51,590 bases of DNA from RGIG3009 sp964433065 (GCA_964433065.1 CAYSPZ010000004.1:1-51590), one strand, 5' to 3'; counted from the first letter of the stretch, positions 26,774-35,978 are shown. Notes: generated from the sequence alone by a model not told the origin. Translations and numbers: made by a program.

Positions 26774-27673
26774 TCAGCAGTATGTTCCGTCTATTTTTTT
26801 AAGATCGGAAAAACTGTCGATTTCAACAATGTCATTAAAGGTGCAGGTTCGAATTTCTACCCGATAATTTTCTCGGCAATATTCCAGCGGGACTTGATCC
26901 CACAACCGTTCTTTTCCGCCCGGCATTTCGTAAACTTTCTTGATATCTTCACACAAACGCGCACCGTCGGTTTGATTCCAGTAAGATATACCGAAAACGT
27001 GATGGCAGTTTGTTCCGCCCAATTTCAACGCGGTAATGATATTGTTCTTAGTATCGAAACACCAGTCGTTGGTGGTGTCGGTCGGAACGGCTAAGAAATT
27101 GGAATGATATTGATATTTAGTGATCAAATCGGGATTGTAAAGAACCAGATCCGCTTCCAGAATATAGGCGTTTTGCAACAAATGTCGCGCGCACATTGCC
27201 GAAGAAATGTTTTTAGATTCGTTATAAATGGGATTTTCAAGGAAACGGATGGTGGGGTATTTGGAAAGCAATTGATCGAATTGCTCGCTGAGATAGCCGC
27301 GAACGATATAGATCTCCTCGATGCCCGCGCGTACCACCGCGTCCAGCAATGTATCAATGATTCGAACACCCTTCACCCGAACCAGCGGTTTTGGTGTGTT
27401 CAATGATACGGGAACCAAGCGGGTTCCGAATCCTGCTGCGAGAAAAACTGCCCGTTTCACCCGATACGGTTCCAGCGCAGCGTATCCGTCGCCGGTCAAC
27501 TGCTTTTGATCGTTGATCAATCCTTGTTCCATCAGAAGGTTCAAGGTGCGGTTTACTGAACCTAAGGACATATGGGTACTTTCAGCGAGTTTGCGTTGCG
27601 TAGGTGTGCTTGTGCTTTTTTCAATACATACCAAAAGATCAAACTCTTTTTTTTCTAAGGTTTTGGCTATCAT
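26774..27673 (-). CDS. Winged-helix plus LicC/PntC-like CTP nucleotidyltransferase (copy 1)
   Basis: The 299-residue protein joins a MarR-like winged helix (residues about 1-70, PTQRKLAESTHMSLGSVNRTLNLLMEQG) to a sugar-nucleotidyltransferase fold. The catalytic part starts AVFLAAGFGTRLVPVSLNTPKPLV near residue 76 and has the metal-binding Asp in ILEADLVLYN near 170. The ending EIDSFSDLKKID resembles LicC, which makes CDP-choline, and PntC, which makes CMP-2-aminoethylphosphonate. It heads the operon with the ABC importer, so it may activate the imported compound. The winged helix suggests self-regulation or ligand-dependent control but could have lost DNA binding. Copy 2 lies at 28946-29836. 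Confidence 0.88.
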   Translation of the reverse strand: MIAKTLEKKEFDLLVCIEKSTSTPTQRKLAESTHMSLGSVNRTLNLLMEQGLINDQKQLTGDGYAALEPYRVKRAVFLAAGFGTRLVPVSLNTPKPLVRVKGVRIIDTLLDAVVRAGIEEIYIVRGYLSEQFDQLLSKYPTIRFLENPIYNESKNISSAMCARHLLQNAYILEADLVLYNPDLITKYQYHSNFLAVPTDTTNDWCFDTKNNIITALKLGGTNCHHVFGISYWNQTDGARLCEDIKKVYEMPGGKERLWDQVPLEYCRENYRVEIRTCTFNDIVEIDSFSDLKKIDGTYC

Positions 27674-27714
27674 ACAAATTTCACCTCACATCGCGCCTTT
27701 TGTTCATATTTCGC

Positions 27715-27743
27715 ATTTTACCACACGAAATTGAACATGTCAA
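27715..27743 (-). promoter_or_regulatory. Promoter of the cytidylyltransferase-ABC-MBOAT operon
   Basis: On the minus strand TTGACA (27743-27738) and TAAAAT (27720-27715) with a 17-bp spacer form a near-consensus sigma-A promoter 42 bp before the start at 27673. Confidence 0.75.
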
Positions 27744-27816
27744 TAGAAAACTTAAAATCCGTTATTTTACATAATACAGTATAATAAGAGTGATTAAACA
27801 GTGTCGATAAAAGACA

Positions 27817-27845
27817 AAAACGACCCGCTTTAAGCAGGTCGTTTT
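27817..27845 (-). terminator. Terminator of the upstream polysaccharide operon
   Basis: The arms AAAACGACC-C-GC and GC-A-GGTCGTTTT pair with one mismatch. On the minus strand the hairpin is followed by TTTTTGTCTTTT, just past the acyltransferase stop. This separates the two polysaccharide operons. Confidence 0.8.
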
Positions 27846-27858
27846 ATGCTTAACAATG

Positions 27859-28932
27859 TCACTCAGCCGCGATACAGGCTTTTTTTACGCGGGCAGATAT
27901 CGCGCGCCATCCTTTTACCAGCAACTTAGTGCCGTAGTAATGGATAAGCGATACCGTAATTACGGCTATCCCGATAAGACACAGTCGTTTATAACCCCAT
28001 TCGTCTATGGCATGCAAATGACGGAAAACGCGAATGACGGGATAGTGGACCAGATAGATGGAAAAACTGATCTCGCCCAAGATGTCTACTACGGCTATCT
28101 TATTAAGTATATAGGCGAGATAACTGTGACCGGAAACGGCAATGGCGATCGAAACCATAAACAAACTGGTCAACACCCATTGTGTGGGACGTTGCGCATG
28201 CAGGAAGATATAGTACAGCGCCACGACGTGGGTCAGTATTTCAACGATCGTCAGTGCCCACTTACCTTTACGGTTGAACGGAATAGATGCCATTTTTTTG
28301 CCTAACAACATACAGTAGTAACTAAGACCGAAAACCAACCACGTGCGGAACGTGCCAAAGGTGGTGAAACCCACCCAAACTTCCGTATCAGCGGACGGTA
28401 GGTGTGCCCAGTAGCCAAACCCCAATATCAACGAAAAAGGGAGAATGACCCGAATGAAAACATCGCGGTAATAGTAGAGCAGTATCCAAAATAAGGTTCC
28501 GATGATGAGAATTGAACTGATAGTCCAAGCCGGTGCGTTGATCAACATGGCATTGTTATTAACACCGGTACCCTTAACCATTATGATCTCCAACAGATCA
28601 GAGGGGAGATGAACAAGCCATTCCGAAACCGAAGTAACACGATCAATGTATAGGCGACACACCAATACCGTTAACACAAAAGCGGTGAGGCTATAAGGCA
28701 GAAATCGCCAAAACCGTTTTGAAAAGAATTGTACGGGAGTCATAAGTGTGTTTGTGCCGGCTTTTTTGTCATAGGAAAGGAATAAAAACAGGCCGGAGGT
28801 CAGCAAAAAATATTCTACTCCGTAATATCCGCCGGGACATTCGATACGGGTACTGGGAACCAGATGATAGATAACGATAATACAGGAATACAAAAATTTG
28901 AATAACTGAACGTCCAGATTTTTGCTTTTCAT
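27859..28932 (-). CDS. Acyltransferase family 3 membrane protein
   Basis: The 357-residue protein has about ten membrane helices and the acyltransferase-3 pattern: an early His in IIVIYHLVPSTRIECPGGYYGVEYFLLTSGLF near residue 20 and a late SIYLVHYPVIRVF near 310. Such proteins acetylate or succinylate sugars of surface polymers. It is the last gene of the operon that begins at 36877, 13 bp after the second cytidylyltransferase and just before the terminator. Together with the MBOAT/SGNH pair this gives the locus two independent acylation activities. Confidence 0.88.
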   Translation of the reverse strand: MKSKNLDVQLFKFLYSCIIVIYHLVPSTRIECPGGYYGVEYFLLTSGLFLFLSYDKKAGTNTLMTPVQFFSKRFWRFLPYSLTAFVLTVLVCRLYIDRVTSVSEWLVHLPSDLLEIIMVKGTGVNNNAMLINAPAWTISSILIIGTLFWILLYYYRDVFIRVILPFSLILGFGYWAHLPSADTEVWVGFTTFGTFRTWLVFGLSYYCMLLGKKMASIPFNRKGKWALTIVEILTHVVALYYIFLHAQRPTQWVLTSLFMVSIAIAVSGHSYLAYILNKIAVVDILGEISFSIYLVHYPVIRVFRHLHAIDEWGYKRLCLIGIAVITVSLIHYYGTKLLVKGWRAISARVKKACIAAE

Positions 28933-28945
28933 ATAGTTGCCGCCT

Positions 28946-29836
28946 TTACTGTCGATAACTGTTGTAACTGGGATCTACCGCGCACAGTTCTTCGAAATGG
29001 TCAATTTCCTGAATGTCTGCAAAAGCGCACTCGCGTACGTGAACTTTGTATTGATCCCTGAACTTCACCATCGGCACATAGCACCAGTCTTCATCCTTAT
29101 GGGCGGGGAATGCTTCTTCCAGATGGGCGGGAAGGGTCTTGCCGGCATTTTCATCCCAGTAGGAGATCCCCAGCATCTGATAACAATCGGTATTGCCGAT
29201 ACCCAACTCGTAAATGATACCGTCAGCATCGGTTTTGAAATACCAGTCGTCGGTTTCTTCGGTGGGAATTCCCAAATAGACCGATTCATAGAGATATTTA
29301 TCGAAGATGTCGGGATTGTGGATCAAAAGATCCGCTTCCAGAACATATGCGTTTTGCAAATGCTCACGCATCAAGTAGGCGGAAGAGATGTTGTTGGCTT
29401 CGGTATACATCGTATTGGTTACCAACTGAATGTTGGGATATTTTTCTTTTAATTGTTCAAATTGTTCACCCAAATAACCGCAAACAACGTAGATCTCTTC
29501 AATTCCTGCCGCCAAAACACCGTCGATCAACGTATCAATAATACGGGTGCCGTTGACTTTAACCAACGGTTTGGGGGTCTCCAAAGTAACGGGACGCAAA
29601 CGGGAACCAAACCCCGCCGCAATAAAAACGGCGCGTTTGGTTTTATACGGTTCCAGAGCCTTGATACCCTCAGCAGTGATGCCGTTGACGTCGATCTGTT
29701 TTTCGGCGGAAAGTGCCGCAAGTTCCGTTTCGACCGTTTTGAGATCCAATCCCGTTTCCTGCGACAAGCGGGGAGCGGGAAGCAGCATTTTGCTTTTTTC
29801 CAGCGCGACCAGAATTTTAAAGGTTTCCTTTTTCAT
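28946..29836 (-). CDS. Winged-helix plus LicC/PntC-like CTP nucleotidyltransferase (copy 2)
   Basis: This 296-residue paralogue of the gene at 26774 has the same two-part build: a winged helix (about 1-65, SRLSQETGLDLKTVETELAAL-like) and a nucleotidyltransferase domain starting AVFIAAGFGSRLRPVTLETPKPLV near 74, with YVLEADLLIHN near 168 and ADIQEIDHFEEL at the end. The ATG at 29836 follows AGGAGGAACGTT. It lies in the LicD/Stealth operon, whereas copy 1 heads the importer operon. The two may differ in substrate (for example choline phosphate versus aminoethylphosphonate or ethanolamine phosphate), or in regulation through the winged helix. Confidence 0.88.
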   Translation of the reverse strand: MKKETFKILVALEKSKMLLPAPRLSQETGLDLKTVETELAALSAEKQIDVNGITAEGIKALEPYKTKRAVFIAAGFGSRLRPVTLETPKPLVKVNGTRIIDTLIDGVLAAGIEEIYVVCGYLGEQFEQLKEKYPNIQLVTNTMYTEANNISSAYLMREHLQNAYVLEADLLIHNPDIFDKYLYESVYLGIPTEETDDWYFKTDADGIIYELGIGNTDCYQMLGISYWDENAGKTLPAHLEEAFPAHKDEDWCYVPMVKFRDQYKVHVRECAFADIQEIDHFEELCAVDPSYNSYRQ

Positions 29837-29865
29837 AACGTTCCTCCTAAAATGCCAAAACACCA

Positions 29866-30840
29866 TTAAATATGACGGAAAAGAAAAGGTTCACAATGCG
29901 GGGATGACTGATTGCGCGGGTCGTCGCAATCCAGACCGGTAGAATAGTTTGTATTCTCAAAAACGGTTTCCAAACCGACCGACTCTTTTAAGAATATGTA
30001 ACGAAATGCCGCGTCGATCATTACGACGGCATCGCCCAGACTTTGTTCAAAAAGATCCGAAAAACTCGCGTTCGATTGTTTTTCGGGAATAAAAGGGTGG
30101 CGCCAGGACGTGTGGGATGCGTTCAGATAATCCACTTTTGCAGGATCTATTTCACGCTTATAATAGGAATACATAGCGTAAAGCGTTTTTTTTGTACGAA
30201 GCGGACATAAAAGGAAACGAACGATTCCGAACGGATCTTGCATGATCCGATAGAAAAACGTTTCGTCCCGTAAGGCGGCATTGAAGGTGTCAAAACAGTT
30301 ATCCCAACCGTAAACCGTTCGAAAGATCCGATTCAACGGTTCGCGTAATTCTTCGGGATAGCACTTAGCCTTAAAGATCAAGCGGGGGAAAAACGTTTTG
30401 CACGGTGCCTTGTTGAAATGCGTGCGGAGATAGTGACTGTCGATCGCTCGTTCCAAGCGAACGTGACCGGATCGGTAAGGCATCGTGTCGGCATCGCCTA
30501 AGGCTTCACCACTCTTGCAAATAATATAGGGATGAGTGGTGCGATCCAGTGCGTAATGACAAAGAAACCCCGCAAGGAAAGAAAAGAGCGCGGGGGATGG
30601 TTCATTTTGCGCTACGCGGGCGATTTCCAACAGGAAATCGCCCGTCTTTTGTCCGTGCATAATACCGCTGCGATTGTGCATACTACGTCGTTTTCCGCCG
30701 TAAAAACCAAGGCAGGAAAGGGGATCCGGACCTTGCAACGCACGATCGTAAACATCTGTACGGATCGTTTGGCGGATATTTGCCGGTAATTTTTCTAAAA
30801 CATGCTGCCCGAAGGTGTAGTGAGTGAACGAATCCGGCAT
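29866..30840 (-). CDS. Zinc-dependent phospholipase C family protein, cytosolic
   Basis: The 324-residue protein resembles the zinc-dependent phospholipase C family: His in SFTHYTFGQHVL at the N-terminus, GIMHGQK near 60, and FLAGFLCHYALDRTTHPYI near 90, giving the HxxxDxxxH-type metal ligands. Classical members are secreted and cleave phosphatidylcholine, but this one has no signal peptide, so it should act inside the cell. Its place between a LicD gene and a cytidylyltransferase suggests handling of a phosphodiester intermediate. Whether it is a hydrolase at all is not shown. It starts 6 bp after licD copy 1 with a GGAGTAAATCTCT leader. Confidence 0.78.
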   Translation of the reverse strand: MPDSFTHYTFGQHVLEKLPANIRQTIRTDVYDRALQGPDPLSCLGFYGGKRRSMHNRSGIMHGQKTGDFLLEIARVAQNEPSPALFSFLAGFLCHYALDRTTHPYIICKSGEALGDADTMPYRSGHVRLERAIDSHYLRTHFNKAPCKTFFPRLIFKAKCYPEELREPLNRIFRTVYGWDNCFDTFNAALRDETFFYRIMQDPFGIVRFLLCPLRTKKTLYAMYSYYKREIDPAKVDYLNASHTSWRHPFIPEKQSNASFSDLFEQSLGDAVVMIDAAFRYIFLKESVGLETVFENTNYSTGLDCDDPRNQSSPHCEPFLFRHI

Positions 30841-30846
30841 AGAGAT

Positions 30847-31800
30847 TTACTCCTTCGTTTCGGGATCGCATTTGGTGGTATCCATACAGAAGCCGGCGGT
30901 CCAATGTTTTTCGCGTTGCTCCACCGGAGGGATCCACATATAGTCACCATAGGCATTGACCAGGTATTCGTGAATATCGTTGGGAAGATTGATCTCCATA
31001 TCTTCAAATTGCCCCTTAATGGGCGGATAGAAGACCTTTTTGGGCATCAGGTGACCGAAATAGTGTCCAACATCGGTGGGGATGCACCAAAGACCGGTAT
31101 CGCTTTTTCCGCGTACAAACTTATCAAACGTATTGCACCACTTTTGATAACTGCGGAAAGAGAAGAAGAAACCGATAAACTTGCGGAAATTAAAATTGAA
31201 TTTCCCTTCTTTTGTTTGATAGAAGAATGCCTTTTTCTTAGGAGTGGTATATAGATTGTAGAAAGTAGCAGAGATGGCAATGTATTGCAGGATCATCGCT
31301 ACCGTTCCCTTGATTTTGCGTACAACGGGGTTGAGAGGTGCGTATTCCAGCGGGAAGATGTCGATCATCACACCTTGCGGAAGATCCGTTTCCAGGTTGT
31401 GAATGCTGGGTTTGTAGGTGCCCTTTGCGTATATCTCGGTGATCAAGGATGCCACCATATGCCCGTCGGAATTCGGTGTAACCAAGTCATATTTGTCGCC
31501 CAACTCTTTGTCAAAGATTTCAACGAAACGGTTGAGATCGTCACGCGGCATGATCAGATCAATGTCATCATCCCACGGAATAAATCCCTTGTGACGAACA
31601 GATCCGAGTGCTGTGCCACCGTCTGCCATATAGCAGATTCCGTGTTTTTCGCATACTTCATGCACATCTTTGACCATCTGCAACATTACACCTTGTAACT
31701 GCTTGACCTCTTCGTCGGTTACATGGCGGAACTCGCCCATCGGCGGTGTGTTGAGCATAACATTTCTTGTGGAAATCATCCTCTTAAGTTTACGCAACAT
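30847..31800 (-). CDS. LicD family phosphotransferase (copy 1)
   Basis: LicD proteins transfer phosphocholine or related phospho-groups from CDP/CMP carriers to sugars of surface polymers. The 317-residue protein shows the family's nucleotidyltransferase-like core: ICYMADGGTALGSVRHKGFIP near residue 50, then WDDDIDLIMPRDD with the metal-binding Asp residues, and VMIDIFPLEYAP near 145. The C-terminal region is typical but variable. It follows the ligase-like gene by 15 bp. It is one of two LicD proteins in the operon, so at least two phosphorylated positions, or a phosphate linking step plus a substituent, are possible. Confidence 0.9.
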   Translation of the reverse strand: MLRKLKRMISTRNVMLNTPPMGEFRHVTDEEVKQLQGVMLQMVKDVHEVCEKHGICYMADGGTALGSVRHKGFIPWDDDIDLIMPRDDLNRFVEIFDKELGDKYDLVTPNSDGHMVASLITEIYAKGTYKPSIHNLETDLPQGVMIDIFPLEYAPLNPVVRKIKGTVAMILQYIAISATFYNLYTTPKKKAFFYQTKEGKFNFNFRKFIGFFFSFRSYQKWCNTFDKFVRGKSDTGLWCIPTDVGHYFGHLMPKKVFYPPIKGQFEDMEINLPNDIHEYLVNAYGDYMWIPPVEQREKHWTAGFCMDTTKCDPETKE

Positions 31801-31815
31801 AGAATTCGAGTCCTT

Positions 31816-33381
31816 TCATTTATTGAACGTCGGTTTTTTTGCAGCTTCCTTCATCATAATACCGAGAGAAAGCCAGAAGAACGTAGTGTGTGGATTGTTT
31901 TGGAAGAATAATCCTTCATCAAAAACTGCGGAGATGGCTCCGATAACAACGACCGCCAAGGATCCAAGGAATAGGAAAGAAAGTTCTTTGTTGAGCGCGA
32001 TTTTTCTGATCAACTGAATGGCACAAAGAATGATAAAAAGAACCAGTGATAACGCTCCGAGCAGACCGGTACTCACGTAAACCATCATATAACCACTGTG
32101 AACGTGGTAAACGATACCGGCACTGTATTTGTCGGGATAGTCCTCTTTAATACATTGAACGATATATTTATCCTGGTGGTTGTCAAAAACATGTCCCATG
32201 TAGTTTCCGGGGGATAGCCCGATCAAACCGATCTCTTTATACATGCTGAGATAATCGCCCCAAATCTGAAAACGACCGTTGGAATAATCGTCGTCCAGAT
32301 TATCTCGGTGGAGAATATCTTCGTCGGGTTCAGGTTCGGGTGTAGGCGTTGGTGTAGGTTCGGGATCGGGTTCAGGCGTAGGGGTTGGGGTAGGTGTAGG
32401 CGTGGGATCGGGTTCTGCCTGAAGACCTTCCATCCATTCAGCGTAGATGGTCGGAACTTTTCCGAGTCCCGTTTTGATCACTTGGAAACCTGTCACGGAA
32501 GTAACGAGCAGAACGGCGGTGATGACCACCGGAAGAACCGCTTGCCGCCATCTGCTGTTGCGGAAACGCGAAAAGAACATTAACCAGGATATCAGGATGC
32601 CGCAAACCAAAAAAGAAATATAAGCGCTTCTGGAGTTGGTGAGAATCAAATGGAACAAAACGGGAAGAAGTACAAGACTCAAAAGGATTTTGATCGCGAT
32701 TTTTTTGACTTTGAAAATATAGAGAATGCCGATTACTAAGAATATCAAACTGATAAACGCTGCGTGGTTTAAGGTGTAAAAAATACCAAAAAGACGGTTG
32801 TCGTAGAAGCCTTGTCGGGTAGCACTGGGATCTTTTGCCAGCGGGTTGACCACTTCCATGTATCCAATCTGATTGACGTATTGATATAAAGATACGCAGC
32901 AACAAATAACCCAAACGGCAAGTAAGATGAAATACATGACCAGAATGAATTTTTTGAACTTTTCGCGCTCTAAGCGGTGAGCGCAGGAATAGATCAGAAC
33001 AAACTGGATGGCAGCCCAACAAAGTTTAAAAAGGTTCTCTTTAGTCCCGTAAGAAATCATTCGAACCGACGCAAGAGCGGCAAATATCAGAATACCGTAA
33101 AGCAAATAACTGTATTTCCCTTGCCAAATGCGTTTGGTGGTGAAGAGATCCACGACGATTAAAGCGCCGCCCAATAAGCCCAGATAGGTCTGCGAACTGT
33201 AGAAGGGTGTTTCGGTCAGAAAAGTAACCACCGGTGATATTTGAAAAAGAAGTTGGGTCAAAAGAAGCAAACCAACATATCCGATAACGATATAGTCGAT
33301 CAGAGGATACTCTCGCGTTGGTCGGACAACCTTGTCAGCAACCGAAAGTACCTTGCTTTTCCATTTCTCAAAAAATTTCAT
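31816..33381 (-). CDS. O-antigen ligase/polymerase-like membrane protein with a Pro-Thr-rich loop
   Basis: The 521-residue protein has about twelve membrane helices and a large extracellular loop, the layout of Wzy polymerases and WaaL ligases. Inside the loop, near residues 325-365, lies a low-complexity run of alternating Pro-Thr and Pro-Glu/Asp pairs. The likely active loop follows, with HSGYMMVYVSTGLLGALSLVLF. The ATG at 33381 (KFFEKWKSK start) is preferred; an upstream in-frame ATG at 33411 overlaps the flippase and has no ribosome site, although the GAAAGG for 33381 is rather distant. In this operon it probably polymerises or attaches repeat units exported by the flippase. Confidence 0.82.
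   Translation of the reverse strand: MKFFEKWKSKVLSVADKVVRPTREYPLIDYIVIGYVGLLLLTQLLFQISPVVTFLTETPFYSSQTYLGLLGGALIVVDLFTTKRIWQGKYSYLLYGILIFAALASVRMISYGTKENLFKLCWAAIQFVLIYSCAHRLEREKFKKFILVMYFILLAVWVICCCVSLYQYVNQIGYMEVVNPLAKDPSATRQGFYDNRLFGIFYTLNHAAFISLIFLVIGILYIFKVKKIAIKILLSLVLLPVLFHLILTNSRSAYISFLVCGILISWLMFFSRFRNSRWRQAVLPVVITAVLLVTSVTGFQVIKTGLGKVPTIYAEWMEGLQAEPDPTPTPTPTPTPEPDPEPTPTPTPEPEPDEDILHRDNLDDDYSNGRFQIWGDYLSMYKEIGLIGLSPGNYMGHVFDNHQDKYIVQCIKEDYPDKYSAGIVYHVHSGYMMVYVSTGLLGALSLVLFIILCAIQLIRKIALNKELSFLFLGSLAVVVIGAISAVFDEGLFFQNNPHTTFFWLSLGIMMKEAAKKPTFNK
32321..32414. repeat. Imperfect tandem hexamer repeat encoding the Pro-Thr/Glu linker
   Basis: Units close to GTAGGC/GTTGGT/GTAGGT and GGTTCG are repeated within the ligase-like gene and encode PT and PE/PD pairs on the minus strand. 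In-frame gain or loss of units would change loop length without breaking the gene. Confidence 0.7.
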
Positions 33382-33403
33382 AGTTATTTTTGCATACCTT
33401 TCG

Positions 33404-34957
33404 TCAAACATTTTTGCGCTTAAAAAGCCGTTGATTGAGTAAACGTTTTACAATCGTCAGTATGGTTTTGAATTCTTCGGAACGATGGGTAAGCAGAAGC
33501 CAGGCTGAGGGGAAAACGATGCACACGATGAGCAGACGCCCAAAGAAACTGAGTGCAGAATCCTGCGGGAAGATCCATAAACAAAGTCCAAAGGAACCGG
33601 CCGCTGCAACCAAGTTCAGCAGGGAATAGGAAACGATTCTTTTAAGATACGGTTTCCAATCGCGATGGAAAAGATGTTTATATAAAACCTTGGCTTCCCA
33701 CGGGAAATAAACAAATGCCAAAATTAAAATGGTGGGAATCAGAACACCGATGATGTTTTTGGTAATGACAGCCAGAGAGATGCTGAGTGTCAACTTTAAG
33801 ATCATCGAAACGTACGGTTTGAGCCAATCCTTTGTCCAGAGTCCGGCAGCGTCGCGGTAGGTCAGTTGCATAACACGGAACATCCACGAATAGAAGAACA
33901 GTACCATAAAGATAACAAAGTTTTGACTCATTAATCCTTCACTGCCGATCCAGATACCGCCGATAAACGGTTGGAACAAACAGAGCATACAAGCAGAGCA
34001 AAAGCCGACCAGCGCCACCCAACCGTAAGTCATGCCTTGAAAGAGTTTGTGGTTATCCTCTTCCGATTCAACGATCAACTTGTTGCCGATACCGGCACGA
34101 CAACCGTTGGTGATGATCTCGATCAAACCGTTCACCGCGGTGAGAATGTAGAAATAGTTGCTGTAAAGCGATTGGATCGAAAGACCGAGGAAGGAAGAAA
34201 TGATGATGCTGTCTACGTTCACCAACAACGTATTGCCTACAGAATGACCGAATAAGGTCTTGACCTGATGGTAAACACTTTGCTTAAGTTCCTTGCTGGG
34301 CGTACCCACACAACGGATCTGCGGATATTGTTTTTTCGCCGCACGGTAATTGGCGATACTGTTTGGAATCACCATCAGCGGCAAGGTGAGCAAATAGAGA
34401 TAGTAGTTTCTGAAAGCAACCAACAGAACGATTTCCAAGGTGTACTGGATAATGTATCGCACCGTCATGATCTTCAGACGGGTATCTTCTCGTTGATAGG
34501 CTGAGAAAATGGCATTTACGTACCCGTATAACGTGTAGTCCAATACCGTGGCGGAAAGATACAATCCCCACATCACGTATAGGTTGGCATCGGGTGGGCA
34601 TTCGTTTCCTACCAAATTCGGCAGGAAAGGCATCACAACCAAGCCCATTCCCAAGATCACGTAACCGATCAATCGATAAACCTTGCGGAAGAAATTGATC
34701 ATCGCGCAAATGGCTTCGTTATCTTCCCGTGCCACCGCATCATACATTGTGTAGACCAGAGAACTGCTGAACCCTAAGTTTGCCAGGTTCAGAACGGTCA
34801 GAATGGAATTAAAAAGCGTGTTCAACCCGCTGTATTCCATACCGATCTTTTTAATGATGATGGTTTTGATGACAAAGGGACCGATCAGTGCGATCATTCG
34901 ATAGATGGCACCCCACATCGTATTGCGCATTGTATTTTTAGCAACGGTAAGCTTCAT
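33404..34957 (-). CDS. Polysaccharide flippase (Wzx/PST type)
   Basis: The 517-residue protein has about twelve to fourteen membrane helices and the oligosaccharide-flippase start (NTMRNTMWGAIYRMIALIGPFVIKTIIIKKIGMEYSGLNTLF). These proteins flip lipid-linked repeat units across the membrane, within the MOP superfamily. It is encoded 10 bp after the Stealth-type transferase and ahead of the polymerase/ligase-like gene, the expected order for Wzx-Wzy-type assembly. The substrate is the polymer made by this operon, whose sugars cannot be read because few sugar transferases are encoded here. Confidence 0.9.
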   Translation of the reverse strand: MKLTVAKNTMRNTMWGAIYRMIALIGPFVIKTIIIKKIGMEYSGLNTLFNSILTVLNLANLGFSSSLVYTMYDAVAREDNEAICAMINFFRKVYRLIGYVILGMGLVVMPFLPNLVGNECPPDANLYVMWGLYLSATVLDYTLYGYVNAIFSAYQREDTRLKIMTVRYIIQYTLEIVLLVAFRNYYLYLLTLPLMVIPNSIANYRAAKKQYPQIRCVGTPSKELKQSVYHQVKTLFGHSVGNTLLVNVDSIIISSFLGLSIQSLYSNYFYILTAVNGLIEIITNGCRAGIGNKLIVESEEDNHKLFQGMTYGWVALVGFCSACMLCLFQPFIGGIWIGSEGLMSQNFVIFMVLFFYSWMFRVMQLTYRDAAGLWTKDWLKPYVSMILKLTLSISLAVITKNIIGVLIPTILILAFVYFPWEAKVLYKHLFHRDWKPYLKRIVSYSLLNLVAAAGSFGLCLWIFPQDSALSFFGRLLIVCIVFPSAWLLLTHRSEEFKTILTIVKRLLNQRLFKRKNV

Positions 34958-34967
34958 GGTCGTTCAC

Positions 34968-35978
34968 TTATACCTCGTTCATGATTTCAAAGTCGGAAGG
35001 TTCGGGGAATTTCTTTTGTAAAAGGGCATAGAGTTTTTGTTGCTCGGTCTCAAAATCGAAGGAGGAGGGATCGTCGTTGATACAGACGACCTTAAACTTC
35101 TTGTTGTCGAGCGCACAGGCGATCGAATCAATACTGTCTTCTCCGACGGTCAGGTAAGCGCAGTTGGGTTTGCCGGCAACGAAATTCCCCTGTGCCAATT
35201 GCCAATAGCGGAAGAGATAGTGGTTGATATCTTCACGGCTGCGGAATCGGCTTTGATTACTGCGCCCCAGAAGTTCGGGATATTTTTCCCAAACTTCGTT
35301 GAAAGTGCTCTTGCAATACGGAACGCAGGAATGAAAGTTACGGAAACCGGGGAAGTTGCGACCGGGCGAATAATATAAATTATACAGAGCCAATTTGCCG
35401 TATTTTAAACTGAACCAATTCTTTGCATTGCTTTTCAGACAAGCGCGTTTGGAAAAGTTTTCATTGATGATCCCCAAACAGTTGAGTGCCAGATACGGCA
35501 TAACACTGTAAGAATCGGAGATGGTGACGTTGTTTAAAACAGCGGCATCAACCGGCTTGCCGTCAATGAAGAAATCTTCCGGCGAGGTGGGATTGCTGAG
35601 ATATAGATCATCGTTGGATAAAATAAAAAGCTCAGCCAGATCGGGAATGCGATGAACGTTATTTTCAATCGGGATAGCGTTGAAAGTCGGGAGAGAATCC
35701 TGGGGTATATAATCCTTGTGATTGACGATATGAAGTTTGGGATGGTTGGTATTCAGCCAGGGCGGCAGATGTCCCCAGGTGATCAGGTGGATCTTACGTA
35801 CCCATGGCGCGTATTTTTCGACGCTGCGGAACCAGAACTGGAATAATCCCCATTCCCGATACCGCGCTTCGCTGTTATCGCTGTTGGCATCGGGACGAAA
35901 TTTTGCTCGTTCCGCGCGCCAAGCGGGATCGGAACCGTCTACCCACGGGACGACGATATCTATCGGATAACTTGCCAT
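34968..35978 (-). CDS. Stealth family hexose-1-phosphate transferase
   Basis: Stealth proteins transfer sugar-1-phosphate to build phosphodiester-linked capsule chains. This 336-residue member has conserved region 1 at the N-terminus (IDIVVPWVDGSDPAWRAE), region 2 near residue 125-155 (DLAELFILSNDDLYLSNPT) and region 3 near 230-250 (FRNFHSCVPYCKSTFNEVWEKYP), followed by LGRSNQSRFRSREDINHYLF. The ATG at 35978 follows GGGAGGTTGAAAGAT. An in-frame TTG extension to 36023 lacks a ribosome site and would add residues outside the domain. With the two LicD proteins it strongly suggests a phosphate-rich polymer. Confidence 0.92.
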   Translation of the reverse strand: MASYPIDIVVPWVDGSDPAWRAERAKFRPDANSDNSEARYREWGLFQFWFRSVEKYAPWVRKIHLITWGHLPPWLNTNHPKLHIVNHKDYIPQDSLPTFNAIPIENNVHRIPDLAELFILSNDDLYLSNPTSPEDFFIDGKPVDAAVLNNVTISDSYSVMPYLALNCLGIINENFSKRACLKSNAKNWFSLKYGKLALYNLYYSPGRNFPGFRNFHSCVPYCKSTFNEVWEKYPELLGRSNQSRFRSREDINHYLFRYWQLAQGNFVAGKPNCAYLTVGEDSIDSIACALDNKKFKVVCINDDPSSFDFETEQQKLYALLQKKFPEPSDFEIMNEV

